From: a bacterium UBA1459
GTDB lineage: Bacteria > Pseudomonadota > Alphaproteobacteria > CAJXXZ01 > UBA1459
Direction: 5' to 3'
Assembly (NCBI GenBank): GCA_002325765.1
Contig: DCST01000059.1
Span: 1-7,035, forward strand
DNA: 7,035 nucleotides
Positions 1-6,139 of the stretch are shown one piece after another. Position numbers and translations under genes: made by a program. The notes under the pieces are model-generated. The model did no database searches. It saw only the letters and a list, made by a program, of their open reading frames with translations, and had not been told where the DNA came from. Each line of letters starts with the position of its first letter. Position 1 is the first letter of the stretch.

Positions 1-29
1 AAAATGATTTTTATTGATATTATATATCT

Positions 30-302
30 ATGTATAATATGAATTTATTTATAAAAAATCAAACCACAGAAGCTGAAATAAGAAATATATTTCCAATGAT
101 TACACATAAAGTAATTAATCAAGATACCATTTATTTAATATATAATGATAATAATAATATTATTATCATTACTTTAAAGAGAAATAAGTATAATAAGTTT
201 GTTTATGATTCTTATACTCAAAAATCAATAGAAAGTATTATATCTTCATATAAAAATTTTTCTACAAAAGAAGAATACTTTTCTATTAAAAAATTTATGT
301 AA
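30..302 (+). CDS. small hypothetical protein, 90 aa
   Basis: I do not recognise this protein. It is a basic, Asn/Ile/Lys/Tyr-rich polypeptide of 90 residues with no signal peptide and no convincing membrane helix; the short run of isoleucines near residues 44-47 is too short to span a membrane. The frame is closed upstream by a TGA at 15-17, so the gene lies whole in the window. ATG at 30 or the in-frame ATG at 39 (residue 4) could be the start; neither has a Shine-Dalgarno sequence. In DNA this AT-rich, stop codons should appear about every ten codons, so 90 open codons outside any other gene argue for real coding. The middle (residues about 38-48, with Asn-Asp-Asn-Asn-Asn then Ile repeats) is encoded by a long palindrome, described separately. 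It lies just upstream of tRNA-Gln, and no function can be inferred from that. Confidence 0.55.
   Translation: MYNMNLFIKNQTTEAEIRNIFPMITHKVINQDTIYLIYNDNNNIIIITLKRNKYNKFVYDSYTQKSIESIISSYKNFSTKEEYFSIKKFM
143..171. repeat. 29-bp perfect palindrome inside the small ORF
   Basis: The left arm TAATGATAATAATA (143-156) is the exact reverse complement of 158-171, around a single central A at 157. Much of each arm is an AAT/ATT triplet run, which makes self-complementarity easier by chance, but the outer bases (TAATGAT and ATCATTA) are not part of that run and still match. As RNA it could fold into a hairpin of about 13 pairs with a 3-nt loop, composed almost only of A-U pairs. It lies in frame in the 30-302 gene. 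Confidence 0.8.
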
Positions 303-340
303 TTATTTTTATAAATATTACCAATAATTTACAATTTTTA

Positions 341-349
341 TGTTATCAT
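341..349 (+). promoter_or_regulatory. candidate extended -10 for tRNA-Gln
   Basis: The sequence TGTTATCAT has a TG one base before TATCAT, which matches five of six bases of the TATAAT consensus, as in an extended -10 element. Transcription would begin around 356, just before the mature tRNA 5' end at 360. No good -35 lies at the usual spacing (321-326 is CCAATA). TATAAT-like hexamers are common by chance in DNA this AT-rich, so the call rests mainly on the TG and the position. Confidence 0.3.
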
Positions 350-359
350 TATTATATAT

Positions 360-431
360 TGGGATATCGCCAAGCGGTAAGGCAACGGGCTTTGGTCCCG
401 TCATTCGAGGGTTCGAATCCTTCTATCCCAG
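360..431 (+). tRNA. tRNA-Gln (anticodon UUG)
   Basis: A complete cloverleaf can be drawn. The acceptor stem pairs 360-366 (TGGGATA) with 424-430 (TATCCCA) in seven Watson-Crick pairs, followed by discriminator G431. The D arm is GCC/GGC around a loop containing GG. The anticodon stem ACGGG/CCCGT closes a seven-base loop with TTG at 392-394, which reads CAA and CAG. The T arm has the loop TTCGAAT (412-418) on a five-pair stem with one G-U pair. The U-A first pair and G73 are typical of bacterial glutamine tRNAs, and the sequence closely resembles the proteobacterial form. CCA is not encoded (431 is followed by TAT), so it must be added by a nucleotidyltransferase. This is the most GC-rich short segment of its neighbourhood, as expected for a structural RNA in an AT-biased genome. 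Confidence 0.97.
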
Positions 432-438
432 TATTTAA

Positions 439-446
439 TTTTTTTT
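439..446 (+). terminator. T-run after tRNA-Gln, possible 3' end signal
   Basis: Eight consecutive T residues begin eight bases after the tRNA discriminator base. No separate GC-rich hairpin precedes them, so this is not a classical intrinsic terminator unless the tRNA's own T and acceptor stems act as the stem. T-runs are frequent here, hence the low confidence. Confidence 0.25.
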
Positions 447-468
447 ATAAAATATAATAAAATTTTCT

Positions 469-474
469 TATAAT
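469..474 (+). promoter_or_regulatory. candidate -10 box for the GNAT gene
   Basis: An exact TATAAT lies 15 bases before the ATG at 490, so a transcript would start near 481 with a leader of about nine bases. The -35 position at 17-bp spacing (446-451, TATAAA) is poor. The box is perfect, but surrounding DNA is almost pure A/T, so a chance match is possible. Confidence 0.3.
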
Positions 475-489
475 ATATATATTTATATT

Positions 490-1200
490 ATGATACACTT
501 TATTATTTCAACTATATCATGCACAAATGAACACTCAATTTTAGGTCATACTATTTCAGAAATTACAAATGATTTACATATAAAAATAGATAGAGAAAAA
601 GTTATATTTAAAGAAAAACAAATCAGAAGAACAAAAAGACTTCAAAATAGTAAAATAAAAGTATCTGACTTTAGATTTGAAAAATTAGAAGACAAAGAAG
701 AACATAAATCTATTATTTTTCATATGAGAGATCCGGCAAATGGATTAAGTCAATTTCATAATTATAGTCAAGCTAAATCTAAAGAAAAAGTACAAGAAGA
801 AATTCAATATTGGTTTAGATCAAGAATTAAACTAGAAATGCCATATTGCTCATATATTATTTTTTATAAAAATACTGCAATTGGAGAATTTAACTTATAT
901 TTAATTGATAATAATACAAATATTATATCCTATGGTATTACACTTGTACCATCTGCTAAAAATATGTTAATTAAAGGTAAAGGATTTGGATCAATTGTTC
1001 TAGAGCTTATTATAGATTTTATTTGTCAATTAATTAAAGAAGAATACATTAAAGATATTAAAATTATTGAAGCTTTAATTTCCTCTAAAAATATACCTTC
1101 AATTAAAATTAATGAAAATAATGGATTTAAAAGAATATCTGAAGGTAACTTTAGAGGTGCTGGCCATGCATATTTATATCAAATTGTTTTATCTGATTAA
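490..1200 (+). CDS. GNAT-family N-acetyltransferase (RimJ/RimL-like), 236 aa
   Basis: This is a probable acetyl-CoA-dependent N-acetyltransferase, cytosolic with no membrane segment. The catalytic fold occupies the C-terminal two thirds, from about residue 75. A beta strand around residues 146-152 leads into the acetyl-CoA pyrophosphate-binding loop, with Lys162-Gly163-Lys164-Gly165-Phe166-Gly167 matching the family pattern R/Q-x-x-G-x-G/A, then a long helix (168-183). Motif B follows as Asn201, Ser204, Glu209 and Gly212-Phe213, the N-x-x-S-x-x-x-x-E-x-x-G-F pattern of acetyltransferases that modify protein N termini or small amines. The N-terminal 70 or so residues are Lys/Glu-rich and match nothing I know; the total is longer than the usual 150-190 aa of this family. 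The acceptor substrate cannot be told from sequence. There is no Shine-Dalgarno. Its stop codon overlaps that of convergent hppA. Fold assignment is fairly secure; the substrate is unknown. Confidence 0.8.
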   Translation: MIHFIISTISCTNEHSILGHTISEITNDLHIKIDREKVIFKEKQIRRTKRLQNSKIKVSDFRFEKLEDKEEHKSIIFHMRDPANGLSQFHNYSQAKSKEKVQEEIQYWFRSRIKLEMPYCSYIIFYKNTAIGEFNLYLIDNNTNIISYGITLVPSAKNMLIKGKGFGSIVLELIIDFICQLIKEEYIKDIKIIEALISSKNIPSIKINENNGFKRISEGNFRGAGHAYLYQIVLSD

Positions 1201-3209
1201 TTTGACATCATTTTTACTGCATAAATTATAACTAAACAAACAAAATTTACAAGTTTCATTACTGAGTTAATTGATGGTCCTGAAGTATCTTTTAAAGGAT
1301 CTCCAACTGTATCTCCAATAACTGCAGCAGCATATCCTGGATCTGACTTACCATCTTTCATTTCAATGTATTTCTTTGCATTATCCCATGCTCCTCCAGC
1401 AATAATAGATGTCATAGATAATAAACTACCTCCAATTGTTGTACCAATTAAGCAATATGCTAGAAATAGAAAACCTTCATTCATTGTATATTGACCAACT
1501 AAATAGCTTATAGTAGGTATAATAATTGGTAATAAACTTGGTATGATCATTTCCTTTGTAGCAATATTTGTAAGTGTTTTTATTGTGCTATGATAATCTG
1601 GAGTTTGAGATCCATCTAATATTCCAGGATTTTTTTCTACTTGACTACGTACTTCTTGTACAACTTGACTTGCTGCTATACCAACAGATTTCATTGCAAA
1701 TCCAGAAAACAAATATGGTATTATAGCACCAAATAATGTACCACATAAAACTGCTGGATGTGAAATACTACACGATAAACTAATATTGTGAATTTTTAAT
1801 AAATCAATCTGAAAGAGATAAAACATGACAATAGCTGCAAAAATTGCTGATCCTATTGCATATCCTTTAGTAACTGCTTTAGTTGTATTACCAACAGCAT
1901 CTAATATATCTGTAATATGACGTATAGGTTGATCACTCATTTGAGCTATACCACCAGCATTATCTGTAATTGGACCAAAGAGATCTTCTGTTAATATTGC
2001 TGGAGAAATTGCTACAATACCCATAACACCTAGTATTATACCAGAAATACCATATATTTTATAACAACTTAAAATACCCGCAATAATTATAAATGATGGC
2101 ATTACAACAGATTCATAAGATAAAGCAAGTCCATATATAATATTATTACCCGCTCCATATCGAGATACTTGAGCTAATCTTTTAATTGGACTATAATCTG
2201 AAGAAGTATAATATTCAGTTACTCTTAGTAGTAATACCACAACAGCAATACCTATACATAAACATATCCATTCTGATAGATTTGCGGCAAAGAAATAAGA
2301 TAATCCACAAAATAATAAACAACATGTATAAAAATAATTTAACATTTCTTTCCATACATTTGTATATCTCATAGAATAAATAGGCACTGTACATGAAAAT
2401 AATCCAATAGCACAAATTAATACAGGATAATATGGATTATAGTTACCAAATGTTACTAGTGAAATAATACTTGAGACAACAGATACTATATAACTTTCAA
2501 ATAAATCCGCAGACATACCTGCGCAATCACCAACATTATCACCAACATTGTCAGCAATTACAGCAGGATTACGAATATCATCTTCAGGTAAACCTATTTC
2601 TAATTTACCAACTAAATCTGCACCTACATCTGCTCCTTTAGTAAATATACCTCCGCCAAGTCTAGCAAATATAGAAACTAAAGATGTACCAATACTTAAT
2701 CCTAATAAATTTTTAGTTAAATCTAAATTAAAATATTGACAAATAAAAATACTTAAAAACAATAATGAACATGCTAATGTATTAACAAACGTACTACCTG
2801 CAGCTCCAGATAAAAAACTTACCTTAAATGCTTCAGATAAAGAAACTTTTGCAGCCTGCACTGTTCTGATATTTGCTAATGTAGAAATATTCATGTTATA
2901 AAAACCAGATAATGCAGATGCACATACACCAACTATAAAAAAGATAGATGCAGATAAACCAAAAATTAAAAATATAATTATATTAATAAATATAGCTACA
3001 ATAAAAATTACTTTATATTGATTTAGTAAATATGTCATAGATGCACTACGAATAATGTTAGATATATATAAAGCTTTTTCATCTTTATCATCTTTATTTA
3101 AAATATAATAATAAAACCATATACTTATAATTATAAGTATTATACATGTAAAGGCGATAATATTAAAAGGATCACAGCTTCTTAGCTGACAAAATATTTT
3201 ACAATTCAT
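1197..3209 (-). CDS. hppA: membrane-bound proton-translocating pyrophosphatase, K+-independent type, 670 aa
   Basis: This enzyme hydrolyses pyrophosphate and pumps H+ across the inner membrane. Family motifs are intact: DVGADLVGK (194-202), the Asp-rich Mg-PPi site with EDD (209-211) and NVGDNVGDCAG (221-231), ADLFESY (234-240), TDNAGGIAQMSD (415-426) and GDTVGDPLKDTSGP (632-645). The loop GNTTKAVTKG (440-449) carries Lys444 and Thr447, the residues that mark K+-independent H+-PPases; K+-dependent forms have Ala at the Lys position. The length fits the bacterial family (about 670-770 aa), with roughly 16 hydrophobic spans from residue 18 to the C terminus. The start at 3209 puts the first span at about 18-36, as expected. 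It follows the ABC gene by 27 bp on the same strand and may be cotranscribed, though an exact TATAAT (3222-3217) lies seven bases before the ATG. There is no Shine-Dalgarno. It probably conserves biosynthetic pyrophosphate energy as proton-motive force. Confidence 0.97.
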   Translation of the reverse strand: MNCKIFCQLRSCDPFNIIAFTCIILIIISIWFYYYILNKDDKDEKALYISNIIRSASMTYLLNQYKVIFIVAIFINIIIFLIFGLSASIFFIVGVCASALSGFYNMNISTLANIRTVQAAKVSLSEAFKVSFLSGAAGSTFVNTLACSLLFLSIFICQYFNLDLTKNLLGLSIGTSLVSIFARLGGGIFTKGADVGADLVGKLEIGLPEDDIRNPAVIADNVGDNVGDCAGMSADLFESYIVSVVSSIISLVTFGNYNPYYPVLICAIGLFSCTVPIYSMRYTNVWKEMLNYFYTCCLLFCGLSYFFAANLSEWICLCIGIAVVVLLLRVTEYYTSSDYSPIKRLAQVSRYGAGNNIIYGLALSYESVVMPSFIIIAGILSCYKIYGISGIILGVMGIVAISPAILTEDLFGPITDNAGGIAQMSDQPIRHITDILDAVGNTTKAVTKGYAIGSAIFAAIVMFYLFQIDLLKIHNISLSCSISHPAVLCGTLFGAIIPYLFSGFAMKSVGIAASQVVQEVRSQVEKNPGILDGSQTPDYHSTIKTLTNIATKEMIIPSLLPIIIPTISYLVGQYTMNEGFLFLAYCLIGTTIGGSLLSMTSIIAGGAWDNAKKYIEMKDGKSDPGYAAAVIGDTVGDPLKDTSGPSINSVMKLVNFVCLVIIYAVKMMSN
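3121..3140. repeat. 20-bp perfect palindrome within the 5' part of hppA
   Basis: ATACTTATAA (3121-3130) is followed directly by its exact reverse complement (3131-3140), with no spacer; the match ends at 3120/3141. It lies in the codons for the first transmembrane span of HppA, about 70 bases inside the gene. The composition is AT-rich but not a simple repeat. Whether it is functional or a by-product of Ile/Leu codons is not clear. Confidence 0.7.
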
Positions 3210-3216
3210 AATAATT

Positions 3217-3222
3217 ATTATA
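3217..3222 (-). promoter_or_regulatory. candidate -10 box for hppA
   Basis: Read on the minus strand this is an exact TATAAT, seven bases before the hppA ATG. If used, the transcript would start at or next to the start codon. No -35 element stands out upstream, and the 27-bp gap to the preceding ABC gene equally allows simple readthrough. It is partly contained in an AT palindrome around the start codon. Confidence 0.2.
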
Positions 3223-3236
3223 TTTTATTTGTTTAA

Positions 3237-4841
3237 TTATTTATATTCAATTTTGATACATTCTAAAGAGAAATGTAAAATTATATTTGCTTTTTTTTCA
3301 ACTAAACTTGTATGATCAGAAATAATCATAATACCATTTTTATATTGTAATTGTAAGTTATTAAATACTTCTTCAGCCATACTTTTTGATAAACATCTAA
3401 ATGGTTCATCTGCAATAAGTAATGATGCAGTATCTCTCATAAATGCTCTAGCAATAGCAATACGTTGAGCTTGACCAGATGAAATACATTTACCTGATGA
3501 TCCTACCATAGTATCCAAAGGTAATTTAGACATAGCTTTATTTGATGCAGTTATTATTTCTTCTTCAGTTGCATTTTCCTTACCAAATTTAATATTATTA
3601 TAAACAGTATCATTAAATGTACTTGTATCTGCAAAAATATATGTTATAAAATTATTATTAGATAAAGAAGATAATTCAATATCATTAAATAAGATTTTAC
3701 CTGTATAATCTGGAACTAATCCTGCTAATAAAGTTAGAAATGTGCTTTTACCTATACCAGATTCACCTAGAACAGCAACACAATCTCCTGCTTTAAATTG
3801 AAAAGAAAAGTTTTTAATAATATATTTATCTTTATATCCAAATGATAGATTTTCAATATTTATTTTTTTAATTTGTTGTATATTTTGAGTATTATCTATA
3901 ACTGGAGTTTTTACATTTGGTATATTAAATAATTCTGCAGCATTATTGTATCTACCAATAAGTAAAAATACATCAGACAATTTATTAGAAAACTCCCAAG
4001 CAAAAGAAACGAAAGCTAAATTAAGATTTAAAAACTTATAAACTTCTATATAAGGCATATAATTGTTTTTCCATAAATACCATATTGATAGTTGAGCAAA
4101 TACCTGAAATATAATAACATTTATAGCCCTTAAAAAGAAAAAGATATATATTGATATTATTTCTTTTTGGTATATAGATTTAATATTTTCTGTATTAATA
4201 TTTAAAGATATATTAAAAAAATCTACTATATTTTTATTTTTTACACGTTCTGAAGTATAACCAGAAATATTTGATATCATTTCATACTTTTTTTTAGTAA
4301 TACCTGACATAATTTTAGATTCAGTTAATTTAATACAGATATGTAAAAATAACCATATCATTGTAATAATTGAAATATATTTATTTAAATTAAAAAACTG
4401 ATATAGAGATAAAATAATAACAATTAATCCAGGAAAAATAGCTCTCATAAGTATTTTTATTAATCCTGTAGATTCTTCTGTAAAATTATCTACTTTATTG
4501 ACAATATTACCTTCATGTATATTAATAGTCTTTAAACTATCAAGAAAGGACATCGCCATATTTCGGGTAAGATTATTTATTGAAGGTAAAATTTTGTATG
4601 AACATATCATTAAGATAAAGTTTCCACATAATAATATAGCACTTAAAGATACAATAAACTGTATAACTAAAGTAAAAAATATCAATGTATCATTATTTGC
4701 AACAGCATTCATCATTTTTGTTGATATTTTTGCAATAATAATTGGTTCCAATGAACCCACAATAGTCGATAATACTATGCTTAGTAGTATGAAAAAATAG
4801 TATTTTTTAACAACTATTTTTAGCAAGTTAAATATTCTCAT
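3237..4841 (-). CDS. ABC exporter-type half-transporter (fused permease and ATPase), 534 aa
   Basis: This is a membrane transporter half that would dimerise and use ATP, probably for export; no substrate can be assigned. Residues 1 to about 305 form the transmembrane domain, with hydrophobic spans near 15-35, 55-82, 133-150, 155-172 and 228-258. The nucleotide-binding domain spans about 325-530: A-loop Tyr336, Walker A GESGIGKST (359-367), signature ISSGQ (453-457, consensus LSGGQ), Walker B with Asp478 and catalytic Glu479, and H-loop His510. Two parts are unusual. The Q-loop glutamine is replaced by Ala404 in the stretch corresponding to V-P-Q-D-T, and the D-loop reads RCLS (482-485) instead of SALD. 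The total is about 40-60 residues shorter than MsbA-like exporters. It is the first gene of a minus-strand pair with hppA and divergent from the MFS gene. The start at 4841 has no Shine-Dalgarno. It could be one half of a heterodimer. Confidence 0.9.
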   Translation of the reverse strand: MRIFNLLKIVVKKYYFFILLSIVLSTIVGSLEPIIIAKISTKMMNAVANNDTLIFFTLVIQFIVSLSAILLCGNFILMICSYKILPSINNLTRNMAMSFLDSLKTINIHEGNIVNKVDNFTEESTGLIKILMRAIFPGLIVIILSLYQFFNLNKYISIITMIWLFLHICIKLTESKIMSGITKKKYEMISNISGYTSERVKNKNIVDFFNISLNINTENIKSIYQKEIISIYIFFFLRAINVIIFQVFAQLSIWYLWKNNYMPYIEVYKFLNLNLAFVSFAWEFSNKLSDVFLLIGRYNNAAELFNIPNVKTPVIDNTQNIQQIKKINIENLSFGYKDKYIIKNFSFQFKAGDCVAVLGESGIGKSTFLTLLAGLVPDYTGKILFNDIELSSLSNNNFITYIFADTSTFNDTVYNNIKFGKENATEEEIITASNKAMSKLPLDTMVGSSGKCISSGQAQRIAIARAFMRDTASLLIADEPFRCLSKSMAEEVFNNLQLQYKNGIMIISDHTSLVEKKANIILHFSLECIKIEYK

Positions 4842-4851
4842 AAAATATTGT

Positions 4852-4857
4852 ATTATA
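4852..4857 (-). promoter_or_regulatory. candidate -10 box for the ABC-hppA unit
   Basis: On the minus strand this is an exact TATAAT, ten bases before the ABC transporter ATG at 4841, giving a predicted leader of only about four bases. The hexamer at 17-bp spacing (4880-4875, CAAATA) is a poor -35. A better -35 match, TTGTCA (4884-4879), sits at an overlong 21-bp spacing inside the inverted repeat at 4874-4888. Confidence 0.35.
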
Positions 4858-4873
4858 AACCTTATCTTTTTTC

Positions 4874-4888
4874 TTATTTGACAAATAA
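4874..4888. promoter_or_regulatory. perfect inverted repeat in the divergent promoter region, possible operator
   Basis: The sequence TTATTTG-A-CAAATAA has perfect 7-bp arms around one central base, placed near the middle of the 86-bp gap between the divergent ABC and MFS genes. It contains the consensus -35 hexamer TTGACA at 4878-4883 on the plus strand and TTGTCA on the minus strand. A protein bound here could affect both directions. Seven-base arms can arise by chance in AT-rich DNA, so an operator role is only a suggestion from position. Confidence 0.35.
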
Positions 4889-4916
4889 ATTATGTTACCA
4901 ATTTTAAATATATCAT
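4878..4916 (+). promoter_or_regulatory. candidate promoter elements for the MFS gene
   Basis: A perfect -35 hexamer TTGACA occupies 4878-4883. The -10 is ambiguous: TTTAAA (4903-4908) lies at a long 19-bp spacing with four of six matches, while TATCAT (4911-4916) matches five of six but is 27 bp away and would need its own weak -35. TATCAT would put the start near 4923, about five bases before the ATG at 4928. Confidence 0.3.
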
Positions 4917-4927
4917 AAACTTATATT

Positions 4928-6130
4928 ATGATTCATAGAAAGACACATATTATTTCTTTAGTGAGTTTTTTGTCGGCATTTTCTTCAAGTATTTTTATGA
5001 CAAGTCTTGTGTCAATGTTATCCATTTTTGGATTAAATTTAAATACAATTATAACTATACGTATTTTTAGTGAAGCAATTGGATATATTGGTAGATTTAT
5101 GATGGGATTTGTAAGTGATTGGATTGGAGATCGTAAAACATTTTTATTAGTTGGATATGCTCCAGCTATTATTATAAAACCAATACTTTTTTTATGTACT
5201 TTTGCTTTTATACCAATATTTATCAAAGGATATCTTATTTCTTTTGCAAATATTATAGATAAATTTTTAAATTCTGCAAGAGATGGAGTAAGAGATGCTG
5301 TAGTACTAGATGGATGCGCCAAAGAAGATATTTCAAAAAACATTATATATCGAAAAAGTATTTCATATTTAGGTACAATTATTGGATCAATTATGACTAT
5401 TATTTATTTAAACTATAGTAGTAATTATCCTATTTTATATGCAATTTCTATGATTAGTGGTATAGGATCAGTATTAGTTATTATATTTATGATTCACTTA
5501 CCAAAAAATAATTTAAAACAAGATACTCGTGAGTTAGTAAGTGACTTATCCTTAGTAATAAAAAAATATAAAGTATCTGTATTATCAATTATTATGTGTT
5601 CTTTTGGTATTTTTATATTATTTTTTGGAAAGATAAGTGAAATGATTTTTATAAAAGCTGCAGCTCCTCTCGGTATAGCTATACAATATACAAATTCATT
5701 TTATCTGATATTTTATTGTTGTTCATGTCTTATGAGTGCTATTATAGCATCATATAAATCAAATAATATTTTACAATATCTATTTATTTCATTTATTTTA
5801 TTAGTAATTGCAAATTTATTTATGTTACAGTATCATAGTATTATTTCTATTATTGGATCACTTTGTATATATGGCATGCATAACGCAGTACTTGAGAGTT
5901 TTATAGTATCTTATATTAGTAAAGTATTTCATAAGTTACCTGTTAAAGGATCAATTTTAGGATTAATTAATATTATTACAGGCATGTCATTGCTTTTTAA
6001 TACAAAAATGATTAATATATTATTAAACATTAATGTGATGTATATTTTTATTGCATCTACAGCTGCTACATTTCTTAGTATCATTATTTTTCTTGCTCAT
6101 GAATATATAAATAAACAATCTTGTAATTAA
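4928..6130 (+). CDS. major facilitator superfamily (MFS) transporter, 400 aa
   Basis: This inner-membrane secondary transporter has about twelve hydrophobic spans in 400 residues, the usual MFS length. The loop between spans 2 and 3 carries motif A as GFVSDWIGDRK (60-70), close to the classic G-x-x-x-D-x-x-G-R/D-R/K-K pattern. After span 4, residues 111-129 (Asp111, Arg118-Asp-Gly, Val-Arg-Asp, Asp128) correspond to the D-R-x-G-K-G-x-R-x-x-P-R-D-A-L-x-x-D stretch seen in one group of bacterial MFS proteins, though the Gly-Lys-Gly and Pro are lost. Late in the protein, Lys340-Gly-Ser-Ile-Leu-Gly (340-345) matches the R-G-T-A-F-G-L stretch of that group. The substrate is unknown; transport driven by proton-motive force would be normal. 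The start at 4928 places span 1 correctly and lacks a Shine-Dalgarno. An unknown membrane gene begins 9 bp downstream and is probably cotranscribed. Confidence 0.88.
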   Translation: MIHRKTHIISLVSFLSAFSSSIFMTSLVSMLSIFGLNLNTIITIRIFSEAIGYIGRFMMGFVSDWIGDRKTFLLVGYAPAIIIKPILFLCTFAFIPIFIKGYLISFANIIDKFLNSARDGVRDAVVLDGCAKEDISKNIIYRKSISYLGTIIGSIMTIIYLNYSSNYPILYAISMISGIGSVLVIIFMIHLPKNNLKQDTRELVSDLSLVIKKYKVSVLSIIMCSFGIFILFFGKISEMIFIKAAAPLGIAIQYTNSFYLIFYCCSCLMSAIIASYKSNNILQYLFISFILLVIANLFMLQYHSIISIIGSLCIYGMHNAVLESFIVSYISKVFHKLPVKGSILGLINIITGMSLLFNTKMINILLNINVMYIFIASTAATFLSIIIFLAHEYINKQSCN

Positions 6131-6139
6131 TTTTTATTA

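Noticed and set aside
2186..2739. Short open frames of 62-66 codons on both strands
   Set aside because: All lie inside hppA, whose conserved catalytic motifs fix the real frame; they are shadows.
3208..3221. 14-bp palindrome ATAATAA/TTATTAT covering part of the hppA start codon
   Set aside because: It is made only of A and T in a simple pattern, so a chance match is likely; too weak to list as an operator.
3210..3236. Possible terminator between the ABC gene and hppA
   Set aside because: The 27-bp gap has no GC-containing hairpin followed by a T-run.
4498..4800. 100-codon plus-strand open frame
   Set aside because: It is antisense to the transmembrane domain of the ABC transporter, whose motifs establish the true strand.
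4933..5343. 136-codon minus-strand open frame
   Set aside because: It lies antisense to the motif-bearing N-terminal half of the MFS gene, has no domain pattern of its own and is explained by the codon bias of the opposite strand.
6131..6139. Separate promoter for the unknown membrane gene
   Set aside because: Only nine bases separate it from the MFS stop and no -10-like hexamer stands out immediately upstream; cotranscription is simpler.
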